A DNA stretch of 5,150 bases from Cocleimonas sp. (GTDB lineage: Bacteria; Pseudomonadota; Gammaproteobacteria; Thiotrichales; Thiotrichaceae), in NCBI GenBank assembly GCA_023146675.1, contig JAGLBQ010000285.1, forward strand, positions 1 to 5,150. The letters are read 5' to 3'. Below the pieces are notes generated by a model. That model saw nothing but the letters and a program-made list of their open reading frames with translations, was not told where the DNA came from and made no database searches. Below, piece by piece: positions 1 to 4,743 of the stretch. The position numbers and the translations under genes are program-made. Position 1 is the stretch's first letter; each line of letters begins with the position of its first letter.

Positions 1-25
1 GAAATGAGTTCTTTAAGGAGTTTTA

Positions 26-57
26 TTGAGTCTGACATAGGAATATTGTTCTATAAT
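26..57 (+). promoter_or_regulatory. Possible promoter for the sixA-like gene
   Basis: A perfect -10 hexamer TATAAT lies at 52-57. The -35 is ambiguous: TTGAGT at 26-31 gives a long 20-base spacer and CTGACA at 32-37 a short 14-base spacer. Neither is ideal, so only the -10 box is persuasive. Transcription would start near position 64, leaving a leader of about 40 bases before the GTG at 106. The gene could also be read from an upstream operon outside the window. Confidence 0.3.
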
Positions 58-105
58 TTGAGAGGGCGATTACTGTAAACCAATTATTAATGAAAAGGAA
101 TAACC

Positions 106-606
106 GTGAAACAACTCTATCTAGCACGCCATGCTAAATCTGCTTGGGATACGCAAGCACCGAATGATTTTTCTCGTCCACTGAGTAAACGTGGATTAAA
201 AGATGCTAAACGGATGGGGAAGAAGCTGGCTGAGCTTGAGTGGAATCCACAGGTAATTCTTTGTTCGCCCGCTCAACGTACCCGACAGACTTGTGATTTG
301 TTATATCAGTATGCAAAGTTGGATGCTGATATAAAATGGAAGGATGAGTTATATGCAGCGAGCACTTCTGCGCTGATAAAGCTGTTAACGCATACACCAG
401 AATCAATAACAAGCGTGATGATGATTGCGCATAATCCAGCAATAGAATGGTTATTGCTGGATTTATGTCATGATGTTCCTGCGCAAGCAAATGGCAAGAT
501 TGTTACCACGGCTAATATTGCAAAGATTAACGTGCAGGGTTCGTGGGATAATTTACAACTTGGTAACAGTGAGCTAGAGGCTTTATTACGACCTAAGGAA
601 ATTTAG
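106..606 (+). CDS. sixA: SixA-like phosphohistidine phosphatase (histidine phosphatase superfamily)
   Basis: This 166-residue cytosolic protein belongs to the histidine phosphatase (phosphoglycerate-mutase-like) superfamily. Visible motifs are LARHAKS at residues 6-12, with R8 and the catalytic H9 that takes the phosphoryl group; SPAQRTRQT at 54-62, with phosphate-binding R58; ELY at 81-83, with a likely acid E81; and MIAHNP at 106-111, with the second catalytic H109. All core catalytic residues are present, and the length matches E. coli SixA (about 161 residues). SixA removes phosphate from phosphohistidine on partner proteins (ArcB, NPr); the substrate here is not known. The start is GTG at 106, chosen because AAGGA at 95-99 lies 6 bases upstream and the RHA motif then sits at the normal N-terminal position. 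An ATG at 90 is out of frame. The stop overlaps the convergent plsY stop by 4 bases. The family call is firm; the exact substrate is inference. Confidence 0.9.
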   Translation: MKQLYLARHAKSAWDTQAPNDFSRPLSKRGLKDAKRMGKKLAELEWNPQVILCSPAQRTRQTCDLLYQYAKLDADIKWKDELYAASTSALIKLLTHTPESITSVMMIAHNPAIEWLLLDLCHDVPAQANGKIVTTANIAKINVQGSWDNLQLGNSELEALLRPKEI

Positions 607-1193
607 TCAACAATCTTATCTTCAGTCCCTTCAAGTATTTCTTTAATATTATTTTCATGTTTCCAATAAATTAGCGCGGTAATAAACAGTAAGCCAATTA
701 AAAGCGGAACGGATCGGGTAATGTAATAAAAATAAAACGGTGCAAGCAAGGTGGCTATTAATGCGGAAAGAGATGAAAGATTAAAAGCAAAGGCTGCAGA
801 GAGCCAAGTAGCGATGACGGCGAGCCCAATAATAGGGTTTAATCCAAGGTAGATACCCATTGCGGTAGCAACTCCCTTGCCGCCTTTAAAACCATAATAG
901 ACTGAAAATAAATGCCCTAAAAATGCGGCTATCGCTATCAGTACCAGCCATTCAAAACTCAGTCCCAGATAGCGTGCAACTAAAACTGGAATAAGTCCCT
1001 TGAGAGAATCGCCTAAAAGTGTGAGGATAGCGGCTTTTTTCCCCCCGTAACGTAAAACATTGGTAGCACCTGGATTTTTTGATCCCATCGTGCGTGGGTC
1101 TGGAAGCCCCATTAGTTTGCTAATAACAATAGCCGCAGATATAGAGCCAATTAAGTAAGCGCAAATTATGAGAAGGTAGGGGAGTAGGGTCAT
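603..1193 (-). CDS. plsY: Glycerol-3-phosphate acyltransferase PlsY
   Basis: PlsY is an inner-membrane enzyme that transfers an acyl group from acyl-phosphate (made by PlsX) to glycerol-3-phosphate, giving lysophosphatidic acid, the first step of phospholipid synthesis. The 196-residue protein shows the family motifs: GSISAA at residues 16-21, GSKNPGATN at 37-45, GDSLKG at 61-66, GFKGGKGVAT at 101-110 (glycerol-3-phosphate binding loop), and a C-terminal KHENNIKEILEGTE at 178-191. Hydrophobic membrane segments lie at about 5-28, 56-76, 82-99, 113-135 and 140-178. Length is normal (E. coli about 205). The ATG has an AAGGA ribosome binding site 6 bases upstream (plus-strand 1200-1204). The gene stands alone on the minus strand, divergent from bioH and convergent with sixA, with no hairpin terminator visible before the sixA coding region. 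Confidence 0.97.
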   Translation of the reverse strand: MTLLPYLLIICAYLIGSISAAIVISKLMGLPDPRTMGSKNPGATNVLRYGGKKAAILTLLGDSLKGLIPVLVARYLGLSFEWLVLIAIAAFLGHLFSVYYGFKGGKGVATAMGIYLGLNPIIGLAVIATWLSAAFAFNLSSLSALIATLLAPFYFYYITRSVPLLIGLLFITALIYWKHENNIKEILEGTEDKIVD

Positions 1194-1263
1194 AACAAGT
1201 CCTTTTTGTTTTAAATGAAGAAAAGTTTAATAGCATATGGTGGTTTTGCTAAGGAGGTTCTCT

Positions 1264-1302
1264 TCTTAAACCGTATTTTCTGAGATCGTATTAGGTTCAC
1301 GA
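1264..1302. promoter_or_regulatory. Imperfect BirA-like half-sites upstream of bioH
   Basis: TCTTAAACC at 1264-1272 and GGTTCACGA at 1294-1302 each match 7 of 9 positions of the halves of the classical BirA biotin operator (TTGTAAACC and GGTTTACAA), in the correct inverted orientation and directly upstream of a biotin gene. Against it, the spacer is 21 bases, whereas known BirA sites have about 14-16, so the halves would sit on a different face of the helix. It may be a degenerate operator, another regulator's site, or chance. Confidence 0.2.
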
Positions 1303-1321
1303 ATTCAGGAAGGTAATATCA

Positions 1322-1375
1322 GTGATTCAACGATTTTATAATGATAGCATAGATTTTATGAGTACAAATAATTGA
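1322..1375 (+). CDS. Putative 17-residue leader peptide coupled to bioH
   Basis: A GTG at 1322 opens a 17-codon frame (MIQRFYNDSIDFMSTNN). It is preceded by the strong ribosome binding site AGGAAGG at 1307-1313 with 8-base spacing. Its TGA stop (1373-1375) overlaps the TTG start of bioH (1372-1374), giving TTGA, the same geometry as the common ATGA coupling overlap. bioH has no ribosome binding site of its own directly upstream, so translation of this short frame may deliver ribosomes to the bioH start. The peptide resembles nothing I recognise. An in-frame ATG at 1358 is an alternative start. A weakness is that the TATAAT at 1337-1342 lies inside this frame; a transcript starting from it would lack the GTG and its ribosome binding site. 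The frame could instead be a chance ORF, or the remnant of a longer bioH N-terminus separated by a one-base indel. Confidence 0.35.
   Translation: MIQRFYNDSIDFMSTNN
1337..1342 (+). promoter_or_regulatory. Possible -10 box for the bioHC operon
   Basis: A perfect TATAAT hexamer lies 29 bases before the bioH TTG. No good -35 hexamer stands at the right distance (1314-1319 reads TAATAT), and there is no extended -10 TG. If used, transcription would start near 1349, giving a leader of about 23 bases to the TTG. An activator, or a promoter further upstream (for example TATTAG at 1289-1294), could serve instead. Confidence 0.3.
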
Positions 1376-2160
1376 CTACAGAGCTAATGTATACAAAAAA
1401 AGGAGTGCCTGATGGCGATCCCTTGTTGGTATTACATGGTTGGGGTATGAACGCATCCGTTTGGCAAATGATTGCAAATGACCTTGAGTGCAATTTTCAG
1501 GTGATATGGCTTGATTTACCAGGTCATGGAGATAATCATCACGTGTGCGCTAATAATATTGATGACATTATTGCATTGATTTTGCCCTTGCTAACACAGC
1601 CTACACATCTTATGGGCTGGTCTTTAGGCGGATTAGTTGCGCAGGGGATTGTGCAGCTGCGACCTGATTTAATTAAACGAGTGGTGATGATTGCGAGCAC
1701 GCCAAAATTTACGCAAACAGAACCATGGCAAAATGCGATGCCTCAAGATGTTTTGGCAGCATTTTCCAAGGGCTTGCTCAAGGATACTCAAGGGACAATT
1801 AAGCGTTTTATTGCATTACAATTTATGGGGATTAAAGATTCACAGTTGATTCAGCGTGAGTTGAGGCAGTCTGTTTTGGCTAATTTGCCTAATGATGATG
1901 CGTTACAGGTTGGATTGAATATATTGCAACAACAAGATTTCCGTGACTTGAATATGAGTCAGGAGCAGCTTTGGATTTTAGGGGGGAAGGATCGTTTGAT
2001 TCCTATTGAAATAGAGGATAATTTACGAAATTTATACCCTGATGCGCAAGTAGAGCGGATAGAGTCAGCAGGTCATGCACCTTTTATGACGCATCCGCAG
2101 TTGTTTATTAAACTTGTGATCAATTTTTTAATGATGGACACTAATCTCAAGGCACATTAA
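1372..2160 (+). CDS. bioH: Pimeloyl-[ACP] methyl ester esterase BioH
   Basis: BioH is a cytosolic alpha/beta hydrolase that cleaves the methyl ester of pimeloyl-ACP, ending chain building and releasing pimeloyl-ACP for BioF. The 262-residue protein carries LHGWG at 21-25 (oxyanion-hole region), the nucleophile elbow GWSLGG at 82-87 with S84, the acid D207 in LGGKDRLIP, and H235 in SAGHAPFMTHP. The triad and spacing closely match E. coli BioH (S82, D207, H235; 256 residues). The TTG start at 1372 gives the same N-terminal length as E. coli BioH; ATG at 1387 (residue 6) is the main alternative and would still leave the fold intact. Neither has a clear ribosome binding site, but a short upstream ORF with a good one ends on the TTG. 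The stop overlaps the bioC start by one base (TAATG), so the two genes form an operon. Other HGWG-type hydrolases are possible in principle, but the bioC neighbour makes BioH nearly certain. Confidence 0.93.
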   Translation: MTTELMYTKKGVPDGDPLLVLHGWGMNASVWQMIANDLECNFQVIWLDLPGHGDNHHVCANNIDDIIALILPLLTQPTHLMGWSLGGLVAQGIVQLRPDLIKRVVMIASTPKFTQTEPWQNAMPQDVLAAFSKGLLKDTQGTIKRFIALQFMGIKDSQLIQRELRQSVLANLPNDDALQVGLNILQQQDFRDLNMSQEQLWILGGKDRLIPIEIEDNLRNLYPDAQVERIESAGHAPFMTHPQLFIKLVINFLMMDTNLKAH

Positions 2161-3020
2161 TGGATTCTCAATATCGTTTAGATAAGGCTACAGTGCGCAA
2201 TAGTTTTGAGCGTGCCGCTAATAGCTATGATGCGGCTGCGGTATTGCAAAGGGAGGTGGCAAGTCGGCTACTAGAACGCTTGGATTATATTAAATTGCAA
2301 CCCAGTAGGGCATTAGATTTGGGGTGTGGTACGGGCACTGTTACTGCCGATTTACTAAAACGATACCCAAAAGCACAAACTGTAGCTCTTGATTTGGCGT
2401 TAAATATGCTTAACAAAACACGACTGCATGGAAAAGGCTGGTTAAGAAAAAAGCCACAGTGCTTATGCGCTGATGCGGAAAGATTGCCTTTGAAAGATGA
2501 TTCTATCGATTTGCTGATTTCTAATTTAATGCTGCAATGGAGTAACGATCTTCCTGCACTTTTCACAGGATTTCAAAAAGTGATCGCGCCTAATGGTCTA
2601 CTCATGTTTACTACGTTTGGACCCGACACATTAAAAGAAATGCGTGAAAGTTGGGCTATGGTCGATAATATTCCGCACACCAGTCAGTTTATCGATATGC
2701 ATGATATTGGTGATGCTTTATTGCAGGCGGGTTTTTCTGACCCTGTTATGGATATGGAGATTATTACCATGACGTATGACTCTGTGCGTGATGTGATGCG
2801 AGATATTAAAAATATTGGTGCAAGTAATGCCACACAAGGGCGTGCTAAAGGATTGATGGGAAAGCAGCGATTGACAGATTTTGAGGCAGCTTATGAGCGT
2901 TTTAAATATTCCGATGGCTCTTATCCCGCTACGTGGGAAATACTCTATGGTCATGCATGGGCTCCTCAAGGGATGAAGGTAGATGGTTTTGATAAAATTA
3001 TCCCTATAAAACAACAGTAA
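2160..3020 (+). CDS. bioC: Malonyl-[ACP] O-methyltransferase BioC
   Basis: BioC uses S-adenosylmethionine to methylate the free carboxyl of malonyl-ACP (or malonyl-CoA). This disguises it as a fatty acid synthesis primer, and is the first committed step of pimeloyl formation. The 286-residue protein begins with the BioC-type segment VRNSFERAANSYD (12-24), then the class I methyltransferase SAM loop LDLGCGTGT at 52-60, an acidic strand end ALDLA at 76-80, CADAERLPL at 103-111, and SNLMLQWSND at 121-130. The C-terminal part has family-typical FGPDTLKEMR (153-162), a HDIGDALLQAGF segment (181-192) and YGHAW (263-267), which separate BioC from UbiE-like enzymes. E. coli BioC is about 251 residues; this one is somewhat longer. 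The ATG overlaps the bioH stop by one base and has AAGG at 2149-2152, 7 bases upstream, so coupling to bioH is likely. No bioD or other biotin gene follows. Confidence 0.95.
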   Translation: MDSQYRLDKATVRNSFERAANSYDAAAVLQREVASRLLERLDYIKLQPSRALDLGCGTGTVTADLLKRYPKAQTVALDLALNMLNKTRLHGKGWLRKKPQCLCADAERLPLKDDSIDLLISNLMLQWSNDLPALFTGFQKVIAPNGLLMFTTFGPDTLKEMRESWAMVDNIPHTSQFIDMHDIGDALLQAGFSDPVMDMEIITMTYDSVRDVMRDIKNIGASNATQGRAKGLMGKQRLTDFEAAYERFKYSDGSYPATWEILYGHAWAPQGMKVDGFDKIIPIKQQ

Positions 3021-3148
3021 TATTTATATGTGTAAAATATAATCAATTAAGTGTTTAAAATAAGTTTAATAGTTTGAAAAAAAGCGTATATTGATCAGTT
3101 TAGTTAATTAGTTATGAATTTGTCTAAAAATTGACAGGGTGAGTTTTT

Positions 3149-3379
3149 ATGAGTGCGCTATCATTAACACTGTCGATCGGTGTGTTGGTCATGCTGATTG
3201 TCATTGTGGCGTTTATTTTTACCGTAAAAAGTGGTCAATATGATGATATGGAAGGGCCAGCGTATCGTATATTGATGGATGATGATGATCCGTTAATACC
3301 CGCAAATGCTGAGAAATTAAGAGCAGAAAGGCAAAGAAAAGAGCAGCAAAGTAAAGCTCAGTCAGATATTGAAAAATAG
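3149..3379 (+). CDS. ccoS: cbb3-type cytochrome oxidase assembly protein CcoS
   Basis: CcoS is a small membrane protein needed for maturation of cbb3-type cytochrome c oxidase, the high-affinity terminal oxidase used at low oxygen; in Rhodobacter its loss gives an oxidase lacking heme and copper cofactors. This 76-residue version has one N-terminal membrane helix (about residues 5-25), followed at once by the family signature VKSGQYDDMEGPAYRILMDD (26-45). The rest (46-76) is a charged, K/E/Q-rich tail; many CcoS proteins end sooner, so the tail is on the long side. The ATG at 3149 is preceded by a moderate ribosome binding site within AGGGTGAG (3136-3143). The usual ccoGHI or ccoNOPQ neighbours are absent in the window: bioC lies upstream and lysR downstream, each across a sizeable gap. 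The signature makes the call firm. Confidence 0.93.
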   Translation: MSALSLTLSIGVLVMLIVIVAFIFTVKSGQYDDMEGPAYRILMDDDDPLIPANAEKLRAERQRKEQQSKAQSDIEK

Positions 3380-3381
3380 TG

Positions 3382-3474
3382 ATGGGCTTGTATGAACGTT
3401 ATTTCATATCGGTTTGTTTTATTAGAATTCTCATTGCTTTTTTGTTTTTTTGGTCTATATATTCAGTGGGCTAA
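3382..3474 (+). CDS. Possible 30-residue single-helix membrane peptide
   Basis: An ATG two bases after the ccoS stop opens a 30-codon frame ending with TAA at 3472-3474. It starts MGLYERYF and then has a hydrophobic run, about residues 8-28, rich in I, F, L and V, with an R at 15 and a W at 24, long enough for one membrane helix. The tight junction with ccoS would allow translational coupling, although no ribosome binding site is visible. Single-helix peptides are common accessories of terminal oxidases (CydX, CcoQ, CcoM), so a link with ccoS is conceivable, but I see no specific similarity. A T-rich stretch read in any frame tends to encode hydrophobic residues, so this may be a chance ORF. 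Confidence 0.25.
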   Translation: MGLYERYFISVCFIRILIAFLFFWSIYSVG

Positions 3475-3502
3475 GTAAAAGCTATTTCATCTATGTGATG
3501 TT

Positions 3503-3533
3503 TTGACTGTAAAATATTTCAAGAACAAATAAT
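3503..3533 (+). promoter_or_regulatory. Possible promoter for the lysR gene
   Basis: TTGACT at 3503-3508 matches 5 of 6 bases of the sigma-70 -35 box, and AATAAT at 3528-3533 matches 5 of 6 of the -10 box. The spacer is 19 bases, longer than the ideal 17. Transcription would begin near 3540, inside the GAAACC/GGTTTC inverted repeat, leaving a leader of almost 90 bases before the lysR ATG. Confidence 0.3.
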
Positions 3534-3534
3534 C

Positions 3535-3552
3535 GAAACCAATAAAGGTTTC
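3535..3552. repeat. Inverted repeat GAAACC-N6-GGTTTC upstream of lysR
   Basis: A perfect 6-base dyad (GAAACC 3535-3540, GGTTTC 3547-3552) flanks AATAAA. One further matched pair, T3533 with A3554, lies outside after a single mismatch. LysR regulators usually bind partial dyads near their own promoter, and this one sits around the expected transcription start, where binding would repress. That makes autoregulation a reasonable guess. It could equally form an RNA hairpin at the 5' end of the transcript. No T-run follows, so it is not a terminator. Confidence 0.4.
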
Positions 3553-3566
3553 AAATAATAATTATC

Positions 3567-3605
3567 GTTGATAAGAAGGTTACGAAAGGATTCGAACTTA
3601 TCAAC
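3567..3605. repeat. 9-bp inverted repeat with an inner dyad in the lysR leader
   Basis: GTTGATAAG at 3567-3575 is exactly complementary to CTTATCAAC at 3597-3605, across a 21-base loop. Within the loop, CGAA (3583-3586) and TTCG (3591-3594) form a second small dyad around AGGA. The structure ends a few bases before the ribosome binding region of the LysR gene (AGGAG at 3610-3614, AGGA at 3620-3623). It could act as an operator dyad or as a 5'-leader hairpin. There is no poly-T run after it, so a terminator is unlikely. Confidence 0.5.
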
Positions 3606-3626
3606 TGATAGGAGATAATAGGATTT

Positions 3627-4544
3627 ATGTCTGATAGAAGACTTCAGGTATTTCATGCAGTAGCAAGACTGTTAAGTTTCACTAAGGCAGCAGATGTGCT
3701 TCATATGACACAACCCGCTGTTACTTTTCAAATTCGTCAGCTTGAGGATCAATATGATGCCCGCCTTTTTGATCGGGCGCATAATAAAGTATCACTGACA
3801 GAAGCTGGGCTGTTAATTTTTGAATATTCTGATCGAATATTTGAGCAATATGCAGAAATGGAAAATGCCGTTCGAGAGTTAACGGGCAACTTCAGTGCAT
3901 CCCTTGTGTTAGGAGCGAGTACGACTATTTCTGAGTATATGCTACCAGCACTTTTAGGTAAGTATCAGGTAAACAACCCTGAGGTTAGGTTACGTTTACG
4001 TGTTTCAAATACAGATGGCATTGTCTCAATGGTTGAGAATAATGTCATTGATTTAGGTATTGTTGAAGGTCCCGTTACCAATAAAAACTTGTTATCCGAG
4101 CTTTGCCGTACGGATGATCTTGTTGCGGTTGTTCCTTCAGGGCACGAACTTGCTAGTTATGCGGATCGAGGAGAGCCAGTCTCTATCGAGAAGGTATTAA
4201 CATTCCCTTATATTTGCCGTGAACAAGGTTCAGGTACGCGTGGCGTTATTCTTGACTATTTGCGTGAGCAAGGTTTGGAAATGCAAATGCTGAAATCATG
4301 TCTTGAGTTAGGTAGTCCAGAAGCCATCAAAGGTGCTGTGGAAGCAGGTATGGGTGTTTCAATTCTATCCAGTGTTAGTATCACGAAAGAACTAAAGCTA
4401 GGGACGCTTGTTCCTATTCCGCTTAACCCTCCATTGAGTCGTGAGTTCTCCTTTGTGCGCCAACGTCAAAAATTCCGCGTTAGAGCAATGGAAGAATTGC
4501 TAGAGTTTGCACGTGGCTACTGTGATAATTCACCTAAGGAATAG
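3627..4544 (+). CDS. LysR-family transcriptional regulator
   Basis: This is a 305-residue DNA-binding regulator of normal LysR length. The N-terminal winged helix-turn-helix covers about residues 4-63, with the core SFTKAADVLHMTQPAVTFQI (17-36), the RLFDR element (46-50) and the LTEAG wing (57-61). A linker helix (about 64-88) leads into the ligand-binding domain (about 90-295), made of two Rossmann-like lobes with hinge features such as DLGIVEGPV (142-150). The EQGSGTR loop (199-205) resembles the effector-contact loop of CysL-like and CbbR-like members, which respond to small anions or phosphorylated metabolites; this is suggestive only. The start ATG has AGGA at 3620-3623 very close (3 bases) and AGGAG at 3610-3614 further off (12 bases). 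The target is unclear: neither the upstream ccoS nor the downstream gene is divergently transcribed, the usual LysR arrangement. Two inverted repeats upstream may serve autoregulation. Confidence 0.93.
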   Translation: MSDRRLQVFHAVARLLSFTKAADVLHMTQPAVTFQIRQLEDQYDARLFDRAHNKVSLTEAGLLIFEYSDRIFEQYAEMENAVRELTGNFSASLVLGASTTISEYMLPALLGKYQVNNPEVRLRLRVSNTDGIVSMVENNVIDLGIVEGPVTNKNLLSELCRTDDLVAVVPSGHELASYADRGEPVSIEKVLTFPYICREQGSGTRGVILDYLREQGLEMQMLKSCLELGSPEAIKGAVEAGMGVSILSSVSITKELKLGTLVPIPLNPPLSREFSFVRQRQKFRVRAMEELLEFARGYCDNSPKE

Positions 4545-4629
4545 TGTTATGAATAGCAAAATCTAATAACTTATGTGAATTTGTCATTTTTTTTGTAGTA
4601 ATTTATAAAGCTTAAGTTAGTATATGAAT

Positions 4630-4655
4630 AATCCTGGTTTTCCAGGATTTTTTTT
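4630..4655 (+). terminator. Intrinsic terminator after lysR
   Basis: AATCCTGG (4630-4637) pairs with CCAGGATT (4642-4649) in an 8-bp stem closed by a TTTT loop. Uninterrupted T runs from 4648 to 4655, overlapping the stem end. It lies 86 bases after the lysR stop. The opposite strand lacks a T-run after the stem, so it should act only on rightward transcription, separating lysR from the promoter at 4698. Confidence 0.9.
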
Positions 4656-4697
4656 GCTTTATAGTTTGGTAATTATTGCTGATGGTCTACGATAATT

Positions 4698-4726
4698 TTG
4701 AGAGAAAGCATCTATTACTATAGAAT
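4698..4726 (+). promoter_or_regulatory. Sigma-70-type promoter for the gene at 4744
   Basis: TTGAGA at 4698-4703 and TAGAAT at 4721-4726 each match 5 of 6 consensus bases and are separated by the ideal 17 bases. It is the best promoter in the window and follows the lysR terminator. The expected start of transcription is about 4733, only some 11 bases before the ATG at 4744, leaving a leader too short for a usual ribosome binding site. Confidence 0.65.
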
Positions 4727-4743
4727 ATGAGTATAAATAAAAA

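Noticed and set aside
1..78. Open frames at the left edge (frame 1 to a TAA at 76-78; frame 3 to a TGA at 27-29, ending NEFFKEFY) that could be the tail of an upstream gene
   Set aside because: Too short to identify, two frames compete, and a TATAAT box lies within; no way to choose from this window.
74..105. TGTAAACC resembling a BirA half-site before the sixA-like gene
   Set aside because: The partner half at the right spacing (97-105) matches poorly, and the gene is unrelated to biotin.
206..490. Minus-strand frame inside the sixA-like gene
   Set aside because: Shadow of a gene with clear catalytic motifs; no recognisable domain. The same applies to the minus-strand frames inside bioC.
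3091..3104. TTGAT before ccoS as an FNR/ANR site
   Set aside because: Only one half-site is present; the expected ATCAA half is not there.
3391..3420. TATGAA/TTCATA hairpin followed by T-rich sequence as a ccoS terminator
   Set aside because: The stem is only 6 bp and AT-rich, the T-run is broken, and it overlaps the possible small ORF.
3581..3599. Minus strand reads GTTCGAATCC, like a tRNA T-loop and a possible integration-site remnant
   Set aside because: The flanking T-stem would have mismatches, no tRNA body or CCA end is present, and no integrase is nearby.
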